12,233 bases of DNA from contig JAGOEH010000093.1 of the NCBI GenBank assembly GCA_017997825.1, forward strand, positions 1 through 12,233. Reading direction: 5' to 3'. Source of the DNA: Candidatus Delongbacteria bacterium. GTDB lineage: Bacteria; JAGOEH01. Shown here piece after piece: positions 6,033 through 12,233 of this stretch. Made by a program: the position numbers and the translations under genes. The notes below the pieces were generated by a model. The model saw only the letters and a list, made by a program, of their open reading frames with translations, was not told where the DNA came from and did not search any database. Position 1 is the first letter of the stretch, and the number at the start of each line of letters is the position of its first letter.

Positions 6033-7493
6033 ATGGAAAAGATTATAAAGGATGGCGTCACCTTTGATGATGTCCTATTGATCCCCAAATACTCCGATTT
6101 TATCCCGTCGGAAGCCGAGGTTAAAACCCGGTTGACCCGAACCATCCATCTGAACATTCCGCTGGTCAGTTCGGCCATGGATACGGTGACTGAATCCCGT
6201 ATGGCCATCGCTTTGGCGCTGGAAGGCGGAATTGGAATCATTCATAAGAATCTGAACATTCAGGAGCAAGTCCAGGAAGTCGTTCAGGTGAAACGCTTTG
6301 AAAGCGGGATGATCACCAATCCGGTCACGGTAGGTCCTGAGGATACCATTGAGGATACCATGACGATTATGCGGGAACACAACATTTCGGGTGTACCGGT
6401 AGTCAACGGCCTCCGTCTGGTTGGGATTCTGACCAATCGTGATCTGCGATTTGAGACCCAACTGACGGCTAAAGTCAAGGATATCATGACCCGGGATAAC
6501 CTGATTACGGCCTTGGATGGGGTAACCCTGGAAGAAGCCAAGGATCTTCTGCATAAGCATAAGATTGAAAAACTGCTGGTGGTGGATGAGGATTATAATC
6601 TGAAAGGATTGATCACCATCAAGGATATCTTGAAGAAGAAGAATTTTCCGCTGGCCAGTACCGATCGGACCGGGCGATTGATTTGCGGAGCGGCCATCGG
6701 GACCGTCGGTGATTACCTGGAACGGGCCCAGGCTCTGGTCAAGGCCGGGGTTGATGTGCTGGTTGTGGATACGGCCCACGGGCATACCCGGAATGTGTAT
6801 GAGGCGGTCAAACGGGTCAAGGCTGCCATATCGGGGATTGATGTGATTGCCGGCAATGTAGCGACTGGAGAGGCTACTCGATTTCTGATCGAGGCCGGTG
6901 CCGATGCGGTTAAGGTCGGCATGGGGCCTTCCGCCATTTGCACTACGCGGGTCATTGCCGGTATCGGGGTACCCCAGATTTCGGCTATTCTGGATTCCGC
7001 CAAAGCCGCTGCGGCTGAAGATATCCCCATTATCGCCGATGGCGGAGTCAAGTACTCCGGCGATATCACCAAAGCCATCGCCGCCGGCGCTTCTTGCGTC
7101 ATGATCGGATTTCTGTTTGCCGGAACCGATGAAAGCCCGGGCGAAACCGTTCTGTACCAGGGACGCCGATTTAAAATCTACCGGGGCATGGGATCGCTGG
7201 AAGCCATGAAAAAGGGATCCAAAGACCGCTATTTCCAAGCCGATACCGAGGTCAATAAATTGGTGCCGGAAGGCATCGAGGGCCGGGTCCCCTATAAAGG
7301 CCCGGTTTCCGATTATATCTACCAATTGGTCGGCGGCCTCAAGTCCGGAATGGGATACTGCGGCGTCAACACCATCGACAAACTCCGCTTACAGGGCGAG
7401 TTCGTCCGCATTACCAGTGCCTCGTTCCGAGAGAGTCATCCCCATGATATCACCATCACACGGGAAGCTCCAAACTACTGGATCGATCGGTGA
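6033..7493 (+). CDS. guaB: IMP dehydrogenase
   Basis: Inosine-5'-monophosphate dehydrogenase, 486 residues, the usual bacterial length. It oxidises IMP to XMP with NAD+, the committed step to guanine nucleotides, in the cytosol. The TIM barrel starts with [16 protein letters not shown]. It is interrupted by two CBS domains (about 93-145, from MITNPVTV; about 152-205, from [12 protein letters not shown]) and resumes with VVDTAHGH (D246), NVATGEA and the catalytic cysteine C303 in [38 protein letters not shown] and the C-terminal [12 protein letters not shown] are also family hallmarks. One oddity is the phosphate-binding loop before the cysteine, GPSAIC rather than the common GPGSIC: the serine that normally contacts the IMP phosphate is alanine (A301). 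The ATG at 6033 follows AGGGAG (6021-6026) by six bases. Its TGA overlaps the GTG of the radical SAM gene (GTGA). The CBS domains are the known site for purine nucleotide and Ap4A control. Confidence 0.98.
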   Translation: MEKIIKDGVTFDDVLLIPKYSDFIPSEAEVKTRLTRTIHLNIPLVSSAMDTVTESRMAIALALEGGIGIIHKNLNIQEQVQEVVQVKRFESGMITNPVTVGPEDTIEDTMTIMREHNISGVPVVNGLRLVGILTNRDLRFETQLTAKVKDIMTRDNLITALDGVTLEEAKDLLHKHKIEKLLVVDEDYNLKGLITIKDILKKKNFPLASTDRTGRLICGAAIGTVGDYLERAQALVKAGVDVLVVDTAHGHTRNVYEAVKRVKAAISGIDVIAGNVATGEATRFLIEAGADAVKVGMGPSAICTTRVIAGIGVPQISAILDSAKAAAAEDIPIIADGGVKYSGDITKAIAAGASCVMIGFLFAGTDESPGETVLYQGRRFKIYRGMGSLEAMKKGSKDRYFQADTEVNKLVPEGIEGRVPYKGPVSDYIYQLVGGLKSGMGYCGVNTIDKLRLQGEFVRITSASFRESHPHDITITREAPNYWIDR

Positions 7494-8593
7494 TCAATCC
7501 CGACGATTATCCGATTCGGAAAATCTATGATCTCTTTCTTGAACTGTCCAATATCTGTAATTTTGATTGTCCCTTTTGCCCCAATTCCCGCATGACCCGA
7601 CCCCGGGGGATTATGCCTTACGAGTTTGCGGTATCCCTGTTGGATCAGATCCGGCAGGAAGGCATCTCGCAACGGATCGTACTCTTCCTGATGGGGGAAC
7701 CGCTACTGGTCCCCTATCTCTATCAGATTCTGCCTGAAATCCAAAAACGCGACCTGGTCAGTATCATTCATACCAATGCCTCTCTGCTGAATGACGAGCA
7801 TTCTGTCCGTCTGCTTCAATCTCCCTTGAATGAGCTTCATATCAGCCTCCAGACCTTCGGCCAGGAAGCCCTCAACCAAAAATCAAAACGCCCGATCGAT
7901 TTCCGGCTTTACATGGATGGGATTCTCAATCTGGTCGAACAGCATTATCATGCCGGGAGTCCTATGATCCTCAAAATTCATTTTTTCAGCCGAACCTGGC
8001 AAAGCGTGTTTAGGGGAAGGGAATTGAATGCCTATGTTACCCATTCATTCCGATATCTGGTCGATTTTTTCAACCAGTGGATGAAGGATCGGCTGGATCT
8101 GAATTTGTCCTCCCATCGCTTGCCGTTTTCTTTGAATCAGGCCTATGAAGTGGAGATTTTGCCGCGGATTTTTTTAGTATCCCGCCAGGTCACAACCTTT
8201 GGGGGAAATATGGGTAAACCTAAAAAATATAAAGCCCGCTTCGGAAGCTGTCAGACCCTGATCAATCAGGTAGGTATTCTTTGGGATGGAAGGGTGACGG
8301 CGTGTTGTAACGATTTTGATGGCAAATTGATCTTAGGGGATACCCATCGGCAGCCCCTGATTGAGATTCTAAATTCACCGATCGCATTGAAGCTTTATTA
8401 TGGATTCAAGGCCGGACGGATTTGGCATCCCCTTTGCCGGACCTGCCGGGGCGGAAACAATGTATGGTACTGGTTAATCAAACAGGCGGCCAGTGTATGG
8501 GCCGTCAAAACCGGGACCTCGTTTTACCGCAAGAAACGAATCAGCTGGTCCGGACCGGATCAGGCGAACCAAGGAGATTCACATGTCAGATAA
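7490..8593 (+). CDS. Radical SAM protein with C-terminal SPASM/twitch-like cysteines
   Basis: Predicted 367-residue radical SAM enzyme. [10 protein letters not shown] carries the CxxxCxxC ligands C23, C27, C30 for the SAM-cleaving 4Fe-4S cluster, followed by the glycine-rich motif FLMGEPLL (66-73), a form of the usual GGEP. The C-terminal part has C254, an [11 protein letters not shown] stretch with C272/C273, and PLCRTCRGG with C316 and C319. This is a SPASM/twitch-like pattern able to hold one auxiliary iron-sulfur cluster. Such proteins modify peptides, sugars or cofactors; the substrate is unknown and no RiPP precursor is visible nearby. The start is GTG at 7490, which overlaps the guaB stop as GTGA, indicating reinitiation by ribosomes finishing guaB. 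Its own stop lies 11 bases inside lpdA. A stretch around residues 165-200 ([21 protein letters not shown] and following) is not typical SPASM sequence to my eye. The superfamily is certain, the function open. Confidence 0.9.
   Translation: MINPDDYPIRKIYDLFLELSNICNFDCPFCPNSRMTRPRGIMPYEFAVSLLDQIRQEGISQRIVLFLMGEPLLVPYLYQILPEIQKRDLVSIIHTNASLLNDEHSVRLLQSPLNELHISLQTFGQEALNQKSKRPIDFRLYMDGILNLVEQHYHAGSPMILKIHFFSRTWQSVFRGRELNAYVTHSFRYLVDFFNQWMKDRLDLNLSSHRLPFSLNQAYEVEILPRIFLVSRQVTTFGGNMGKPKKYKARFGSCQTLINQVGILWDGRVTACCNDFDGKLILGDTHRQPLIEILNSPIALKLYYGFKAGRIWHPLCRTCRGGNNVWYWLIKQAASVWAVKTGTSFYRKKRISWSGPDQANQGDSHVR
8571..8576 (+). promoter_or_regulatory. Shine-Dalgarno site of lpdA
   Basis: AAGGAG six bases before the ATG at 8583. 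It decides the lpdA start: an open frame extends upstream to an ATG at 8493, but that extension is proline- and arginine-rich, overlaps the radical SAM coding sequence and precedes the canonical FAD-binding N-terminus. Confidence 0.75.
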
Positions 8594-10025
8594 TCATTTT
8601 GATGTTGTGATCATTGGCAGTGGACCCGGCGGCTATGTTGCCGCAATTCGTTCAGCTCAGGCCGGATTCCGTACCGCGGTGATCGAACGGAACAAAATTG
8701 GAGGGACGTGCCTCAATATCGGCTGTATCCCGACCAAAGCCATCATCCATCAGGCTGATTTGCTCAATGAACTGCGTCAGTGTGTGATGGCCAAAACCGT
8801 TTCGGTCTGTCCGGAATTTGCTTTCGATAAGGTCATCGAGAAGAGCTGGAAAACGGCGGAACGTTTATCCAAAGGGGTGGAATATTTGTTGCGGGAAAAC
8901 CGGGTGCAGCTGATCCGGGGAACCGGTACGCCGCTGGCCGGTAAACGGGTGGTGGTCCGGAATCCTGAAACCCCTCCCTTGGAATTGACCTATCGCCATC
9001 TGATCCTGGCCACCGGTTCGCAACCCCGTTTTGTTGCGGGCTTAGAACCCGATGGCCGTTTTGTTATTTCCAGTGATGAGGCATTACGGCTCAAAGAACT
9101 TCCCCGAAGTATCGCGATTATCGGGGCGGGAGCCATCGGTCTCGAATTTGCCTATATCTACGCGACGTTCGGATGCAAGGTGACGCTACTCGAAATGATG
9201 CCCCATATTCTGCCTCAGGAAGATGAAGAACTGTGCCATTTGATGGCTACGCAGCTTCGCAAACTGAAAATCGATATTTTTACCTCGGCCCGGATTATGG
9301 AACATAAAATTGAAAATGATCAGGTCCATCTGGTTTTCCAGTCGGAACCCTCATCGCCGTCAGCACCGGCCGCTCCGCCGGCGGAACGGATGGTGGATAA
9401 GGTGCTGGTGGCGATCGGCCGGCGCCCGGTACTGGATCTCCAGGCCTTAGACGATATGGGAATTGTAATGGACCGTGGATATGTCAGTGTCAACGAGAAC
9501 GGAATGACCTCGGTGCCGGATATCTTTGCCATCGGGGATATCGTACCTGGCCTGCAGTTGGCTCATGTCGCCTCGGAAGAGGGATTGCAGGTGATCGATT
9601 ACCTGCAGGGACGGCCCCGTCCGATCCGTTATCAATCGATGCCGCGCTGTATCTATTGCAGTCCGCAGTATGCTTCCGCCGGGATATTGGCTCCTCCGCC
9701 CGGAACCCCGGAATCCCAGGCGGCCGCATCCCTGGTTTTTCCTTATCAGGCCATCGGTAAAGCGCTCGCCATCGATGATTATTACGGCAAAATCAAGCTG
9801 GTCTATCGCCCGGAAACCCTGGAGATCCTGGGAGTTCAAATGGTAGGCGCCAACGCCACCGAATTGATCGGCTATTATGTCTCGGCTATGGATCACGGAC
9901 TGACCCTCCATGATCTGGCTCATACCGTTTACGCCCATCCCACCCTGTCCGAAATCATCAAAGAAAGCGCGGAATTGGCCGTGGGGACACCGATTCATGT
10001 ATTACCGCCGAAACCGAAAGCCTAA
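8583..10025 (+). CDS. lpdA: Dihydrolipoyl dehydrogenase (E3)
   Basis: FAD- and NAD-dependent disulfide oxidoreductase, 480 residues. It reoxidises dihydrolipoamide of 2-oxoacid dehydrogenase or glycine cleavage complexes. Residues show the FAD motif VVIIGSGPGGYVAA (8-21), the redox disulfide C43/C48 in GGTCLNIGCIPTKA, the NAD motif GAGAIGLEF (181-189), the second FAD motif FAIGDIVPGLQLAHVA (D319) and the C-terminal active-site pair HPTLSE (H452/E457), all expected of an active lipoamide dehydrogenase. The GGTCLNIGCIPTK form favours lipoamide dehydrogenase over glutathione or mercuric reductase. A proline/alanine-rich insert (about 254-268, SEPSSPSAPAAPPAE) sits in the NAD-domain hairpin and is not typical. 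The start is set by AAGGAG and overlaps the radical SAM gene by 11 bases. The next gene starts inside its last 29 bases. No E1 or E2 genes are in the window, so its complex is unknown. Confidence 0.96.
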   Translation: MSDNHFDVVIIGSGPGGYVAAIRSAQAGFRTAVIERNKIGGTCLNIGCIPTKAIIHQADLLNELRQCVMAKTVSVCPEFAFDKVIEKSWKTAERLSKGVEYLLRENRVQLIRGTGTPLAGKRVVVRNPETPPLELTYRHLILATGSQPRFVAGLEPDGRFVISSDEALRLKELPRSIAIIGAGAIGLEFAYIYATFGCKVTLLEMMPHILPQEDEELCHLMATQLRKLKIDIFTSARIMEHKIENDQVHLVFQSEPSSPSAPAAPPAERMVDKVLVAIGRRPVLDLQALDDMGIVMDRGYVSVNENGMTSVPDIFAIGDIVPGLQLAHVASEEGLQVIDYLQGRPRPIRYQSMPRCIYCSPQYASAGILAPPPGTPESQAAASLVFPYQAIGKALAIDDYYGKIKLVYRPETLEILGVQMVGANATELIGYYVSAMDHGLTLHDLAHTVYAHPTLSEIIKESAELAVGTPIHVLPPKPKA

Positions 10026-10935
10026 GATCGGCCCGCTATTCCTTCTCCTGCTTGTATTCGGCCTGATCCAAACGGTGCCGGGGATTCCCCGGATTAATGA
10101 GGTTATGCCCAATCCGCCCGGATCCGACACCGATTATGGCGGCCTGGAATTCGTCGAGATTTATAATCCCGGCCCCGATACAGTCCGAATGTTGGAGTTC
10201 ACCCTCCATGATTTAAGCGATACCAATGATCATCTGATGGTGATCGCCTTTCCCTCCGATTCCTCATCCGATGACGAGAGCCGTGATAAACTGGCACCCG
10301 GCCTGTACGCCGTCATCCTGGATCCCGATTACCCCCTGGCTGATAATCCTCTCAGGATTCCCTCTCCCGTTCTTCTGTTAACCATAGCCGAGGACCGGAC
10401 TTTGGGTAATGGCCTTAAAAATGATCAGGATTGTGTTTTTCTCCGTCACCTGAGTTCAGGAACCAATGCCGATTCCTTCTGCTGGAGTTCCGATCCCGGG
10501 GATGGAATCAGTTGGGAACGGATCATGCCGGTAGATTGGACGGATCAAGCCCGATGGGGATACTCCCAATCAACCGGCGGATCAACCCCGGGACGGATCA
10601 ATAGCCTGGTCGATACCTTAGCACAGGAGAAGGAGGGTATCCGGTTTGAATCCAGGATTCTATCCTATTCACACGCCAAGCCGCTCAAACTGGTATGGCG
10701 GAATATTCCCCACACCGGAATCCTCCGGATCGGTATCTATGACATTCATGGTTTCAGCTATGGCTGGCTCGAGGAGGGGATCAGGGTAACCGATCTGTAT
10801 TCTCTGGAATGGAATGGACGGTTACCGGGCTATGACCGGTTGAAATCAGGAACCTACCTGATCCATTTGGAGTTCAAACCGGAAACGGGTGGCCGCTTGA
10901 TGGTCTATGATTTTCCTTTTGGCGTGACGCCCTGA
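9997..10935 (+). CDS. Secreted lamin-tail-domain protein with FlgD-like C-terminus
   Basis: Predicted 312-residue exported protein. The N-terminus has a basic run (MYYRRNRKPK) and a hydrophobic core (LFLLLLVFGLIQTVPG), a likely signal peptide. Residues about 32-215 look like a lamin-tail domain: RINEVMPNPPGSDTDYGGLE, then FVEIYNPGPDTV and later the WGYSQSTGGSTPGRINS turn that commonly ends this domain. Residues about 230-312 resemble the FlgD-type beta-sandwich (ILRIGIYDIHGFSYGW, LEWNGRLPGYDRLKSGTYLI) found at the C-termini of many secreted FCB proteins. Here it ends without a recognisable type IX sorting tail. Function is unknown; lamin-tail domains occur in surface nucleases and adhesins, but no nuclease motif is seen. 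The ATG at 9997 is preferred over an upstream ATG at 9910 because it begins the signal peptide and follows GGGGA by about nine bases. It overlaps lpdA by 29 bases, an unusually long overlap for a real start, but the signal peptide supports it. Confidence 0.8.
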   Translation: MYYRRNRKPKIGPLFLLLLVFGLIQTVPGIPRINEVMPNPPGSDTDYGGLEFVEIYNPGPDTVRMLEFTLHDLSDTNDHLMVIAFPSDSSSDDESRDKLAPGLYAVILDPDYPLADNPLRIPSPVLLLTIAEDRTLGNGLKNDQDCVFLRHLSSGTNADSFCWSSDPGDGISWERIMPVDWTDQARWGYSQSTGGSTPGRINSLVDTLAQEKEGIRFESRILSYSHAKPLKLVWRNIPHTGILRIGIYDIHGFSYGWLEEGIRVTDLYSLEWNGRLPGYDRLKSGTYLIHLEFKPETGGRLMVYDFPFGVTP

Positions 10936-10966
10936 CCGGAATGATCAAGAAAGGATAAACGAGCCG

Positions 10967-12232
10967 ATGATGCGATTGTCACTTTGGATTGCCGTTATGG
11001 TTATGCTTCAGGTTTCTTATTTGTCCGCTCAGCATCTGCTGATTTATATGGATCAGCGGCAGTCGGATCATCTTAAGGCTTATGGGGTGGCTTTTTGGAG
11101 TTTGACCCGTCAGGTTCAGATCCAGTGGCTGCTGAATTATCGGGGGGGATCGTTTTTATGTCCCGATCTGCCGGCTATTCAGGATCGATGCAACGAAGCG
11201 GGAGTGAGCTATCAGATTCTCACCGGATCCGATTATGCTATGGTGATGGCCGAAATTGAGAATAATAATATGGAAAGCGTATCGTTGGAAAAAGCTCCCC
11301 GTGTAGCAGTCTATACTCCACCCAACAGCCGGCCGTGGGATGATGCTGTGACGATGGCGCTGGAGTATGCCGGAATCCAGTACGATAAAATTTGGGATGA
11401 GGAAGTGCTGGCCGGGGTTCTGGAGAATTATGACTGGCTTCACCTCCATCACGAGGATTTTACCGGTCAGTACGGCAAATTCTGGGCCAATTATTCCCAT
11501 GAGACCTGGTATATCAATCAACAGTTGCTGCTTGAAAAGACGGCTTCTCAATTGGGATACAAGAAGGTATCGCGCTGTAAACTGGCCGTAGTGGAAACCA
11601 TTCGGGACTATATCATGAAGGGGGGATTCCTGTTTGCCATGTGTACAGCGACTGATACGTACGATATCGCCCTGGCCGCTGAGAAGACCGATATTTGTGA
11701 TACACCGTTTGATCATGACCCGATCGATCCCAATTACAAGAGTAAGCTCGATTTTTCCAAATGCCTGGCATTCCAGAACTTTGAGGTCGTGACCAACCCC
11801 TATACCTATGAGCATTCCACTATTGATGTTACCCCTGCCGGTAGAGACGGCCTCAAGGGAGCTGATGCCGAAGCCTTCCGCTTGTTTGATTTCTCAGCCA
11901 AGTTTGATCCGGTGCCCTCGATGCTGACTCAGTCTCATACCTCGATGATCAAGGGATTTATGGGGCAGACCACCGGATTCAGGAAAAAAATGGTCAAACC
12001 GGCGGTGGTGATTCTGGCCGAACAGGAGGGAACGGATATTGTCAAGTATATTCACGGGAATGTCGGCAAGGGATTTTTTACATTTCTGGGAGGGCATGAT
12101 CCGGAGGATTATCAGCATTTTGTGGGAGATCCCCATACTGATCTGGGTCTGCACAAAAACTCGGCCGGCTATCGGCTGATCCTGAATAACATCCTGTTTC
12201 CGGCCGCCAAGAAGCAGAAGCTAAAAACCTGA
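10967..12232 (+). CDS. Secreted protein of the family often labelled 'asparagine synthetase B'
   Basis: Predicted complete 421-residue protein whose TGA ends one base before the window edge. The N-terminus has a signal peptide (LWIAVMVMLQVSYLSA, likely cut after A21). I recognise the family from the conserved blocks HLKAYGVAFW, LLNYRGGSF, LHLHHEDFTGQYGKF (158-172), GGFLFAMCTATD (C226), FDFSAKFDPVPSMLTQSHT, KGFMGQTTGF, FLGGHDPEDYQHFVGDP (H377) and RLILNNILFPAAKK. Homologues in Bacteroidota and relatives are commonly named asparagine synthetase B. The sequence does not support that name: there is no Cys after Met for a glutaminase domain, no SGGxDS ATP-pyrophosphatase loop, and it is exported. 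The C226 elbow and the HDPE block hint at a class I glutaminase/ThuA-like fold, but this is inference. ATG codons at 10967 and 10970 are both possible starts; AAAGGA lies about eleven bases upstream of the first. The gap from the lamin-tail gene is 31 bases. Confidence 0.85.
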   Translation: MMRLSLWIAVMVMLQVSYLSAQHLLIYMDQRQSDHLKAYGVAFWSLTRQVQIQWLLNYRGGSFLCPDLPAIQDRCNEAGVSYQILTGSDYAMVMAEIENNNMESVSLEKAPRVAVYTPPNSRPWDDAVTMALEYAGIQYDKIWDEEVLAGVLENYDWLHLHHEDFTGQYGKFWANYSHETWYINQQLLLEKTASQLGYKKVSRCKLAVVETIRDYIMKGGFLFAMCTATDTYDIALAAEKTDICDTPFDHDPIDPNYKSKLDFSKCLAFQNFEVVTNPYTYEHSTIDVTPAGRDGLKGADAEAFRLFDFSAKFDPVPSMLTQSHTSMIKGFMGQTTGFRKKMVKPAVVILAEQEGTDIVKYIHGNVGKGFFTFLGGHDPEDYQHFVGDPHTDLGLHKNSAGYRLILNNILFPAAKKQKLKT

Positions 12233-12233
12233 C

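Noticed and set aside
6075-7325. 416-residue open frame on the minus strand opposite guaB
   Set aside because: It is antisense to a certain IMP dehydrogenase gene, has no recognisable domain and is rich in Gly, Asp, Arg and Gln as expected for a shadow of the coding frame.
8493-8582. Upstream ATG extension of lpdA
   Set aside because: The 30 extra residues overlap the radical SAM gene and are not part of the E3 fold; AAGGAG at 8571-8576 marks the ATG at 8583.
9910-9996. Upstream ATG extension of the lamin-tail protein
   Set aside because: It lies within lpdA, gives a proline-rich stretch before the signal peptide and lacks a ribosome site; the ATG at 9997 fits better.
9447-9998. 183-residue minus-strand open frame opposite the lpdA C-terminal half
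   Set aside because: The plus strand encodes unmistakable lipoamide dehydrogenase motifs here; the antisense frame shows none.
10936-10966. Possible promoter or terminator between the last two genes
   Set aside because: The 31-base gap contains only the AAAGGA ribosome site region; no hairpin with a T run or promoter boxes could be seen.
11156-11815. 219-residue open frame on the minus strand inside the secreted C226/H377 protein gene
   Set aside because: The plus-strand gene has a signal peptide and conserved family blocks throughout; the antisense frame has no ribosome site or motif.

Overview
The window is a dense, fully bacterial chromosomal segment with no RNA genes, mobile elements or CRISPR. 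It holds ten protein genes in two divergent transcription units separated by a 115-base intergenic region (4803-4917). Genes start from strong Shine-Dalgarno sites, and the intergenic region carries two near-consensus sigma70 promoters (TTGACA, 17 bases, TATTAT or TATATT). Both traits argue against Bacteroidota proper. The gene content points instead to a lineage of the broader FCB superphylum or a related candidate phylum of the Marinimicrobia, KSB1, Calditrichota or Cloacimonadota kind: a propeller/Y_Y_Y sensor fused to a SpoIIE phosphatase, a lamin-tail protein with a FlgD-like C-terminus, and a secreted family that databases often label 'asparagine synthetase B'. The phylum assignment is inference.

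Left unit (minus strand, reading 4802 down to 1): a 1139-residue membrane sensor phosphatase, then a periplasmic thioredoxin-TPR lipoprotein 22 bases downstream, then the first 170 residues of the replicative DNA polymerase III alpha subunit (dnaE), whose GTG start lies 3 bases after the preceding stop. The sensor gene appears to be transcribed from a promoter whose predicted +1 is about one base before its ATG, so its mRNA is probably leaderless. It is visibly more AT-rich than the right-hand genes.

Right unit (plus strand, 4918 to 12232): seven genes with overlaps or gaps of at most 31 bases, probably one operon. In order they are a Cys4 zinc-ribbon protein of unknown function, a HIT-family protein of the Ap4A phosphorylase type, IMP dehydrogenase (guaB), a radical SAM protein with extra C-terminal cysteines, dihydrolipoyl dehydrogenase (lpdA), a secreted lamin-tail-domain protein, and a secreted protein of the so-called asparagine synthetase B family. 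The last gene ends one base before the window edge.

The most interesting idea is functional coupling of HIT and guaB. Ap4A is known to bind and inhibit IMP dehydrogenase through its CBS domains in Bacillus, and here a probable Ap4A-degrading enzyme is co-transcribed directly upstream of a CBS-containing IMP dehydrogenase. The IMP dehydrogenase also has an altered substrate-phosphate loop (GPSAIC instead of GPGSIC). Other points worth following are the mirrored divergent promoters, the radical SAM gene translationally coupled to guaB, and the unassigned secreted C226/H377 protein. No stretch over 300 bases lacks a gene, and no convincing rho-independent terminator was seen.
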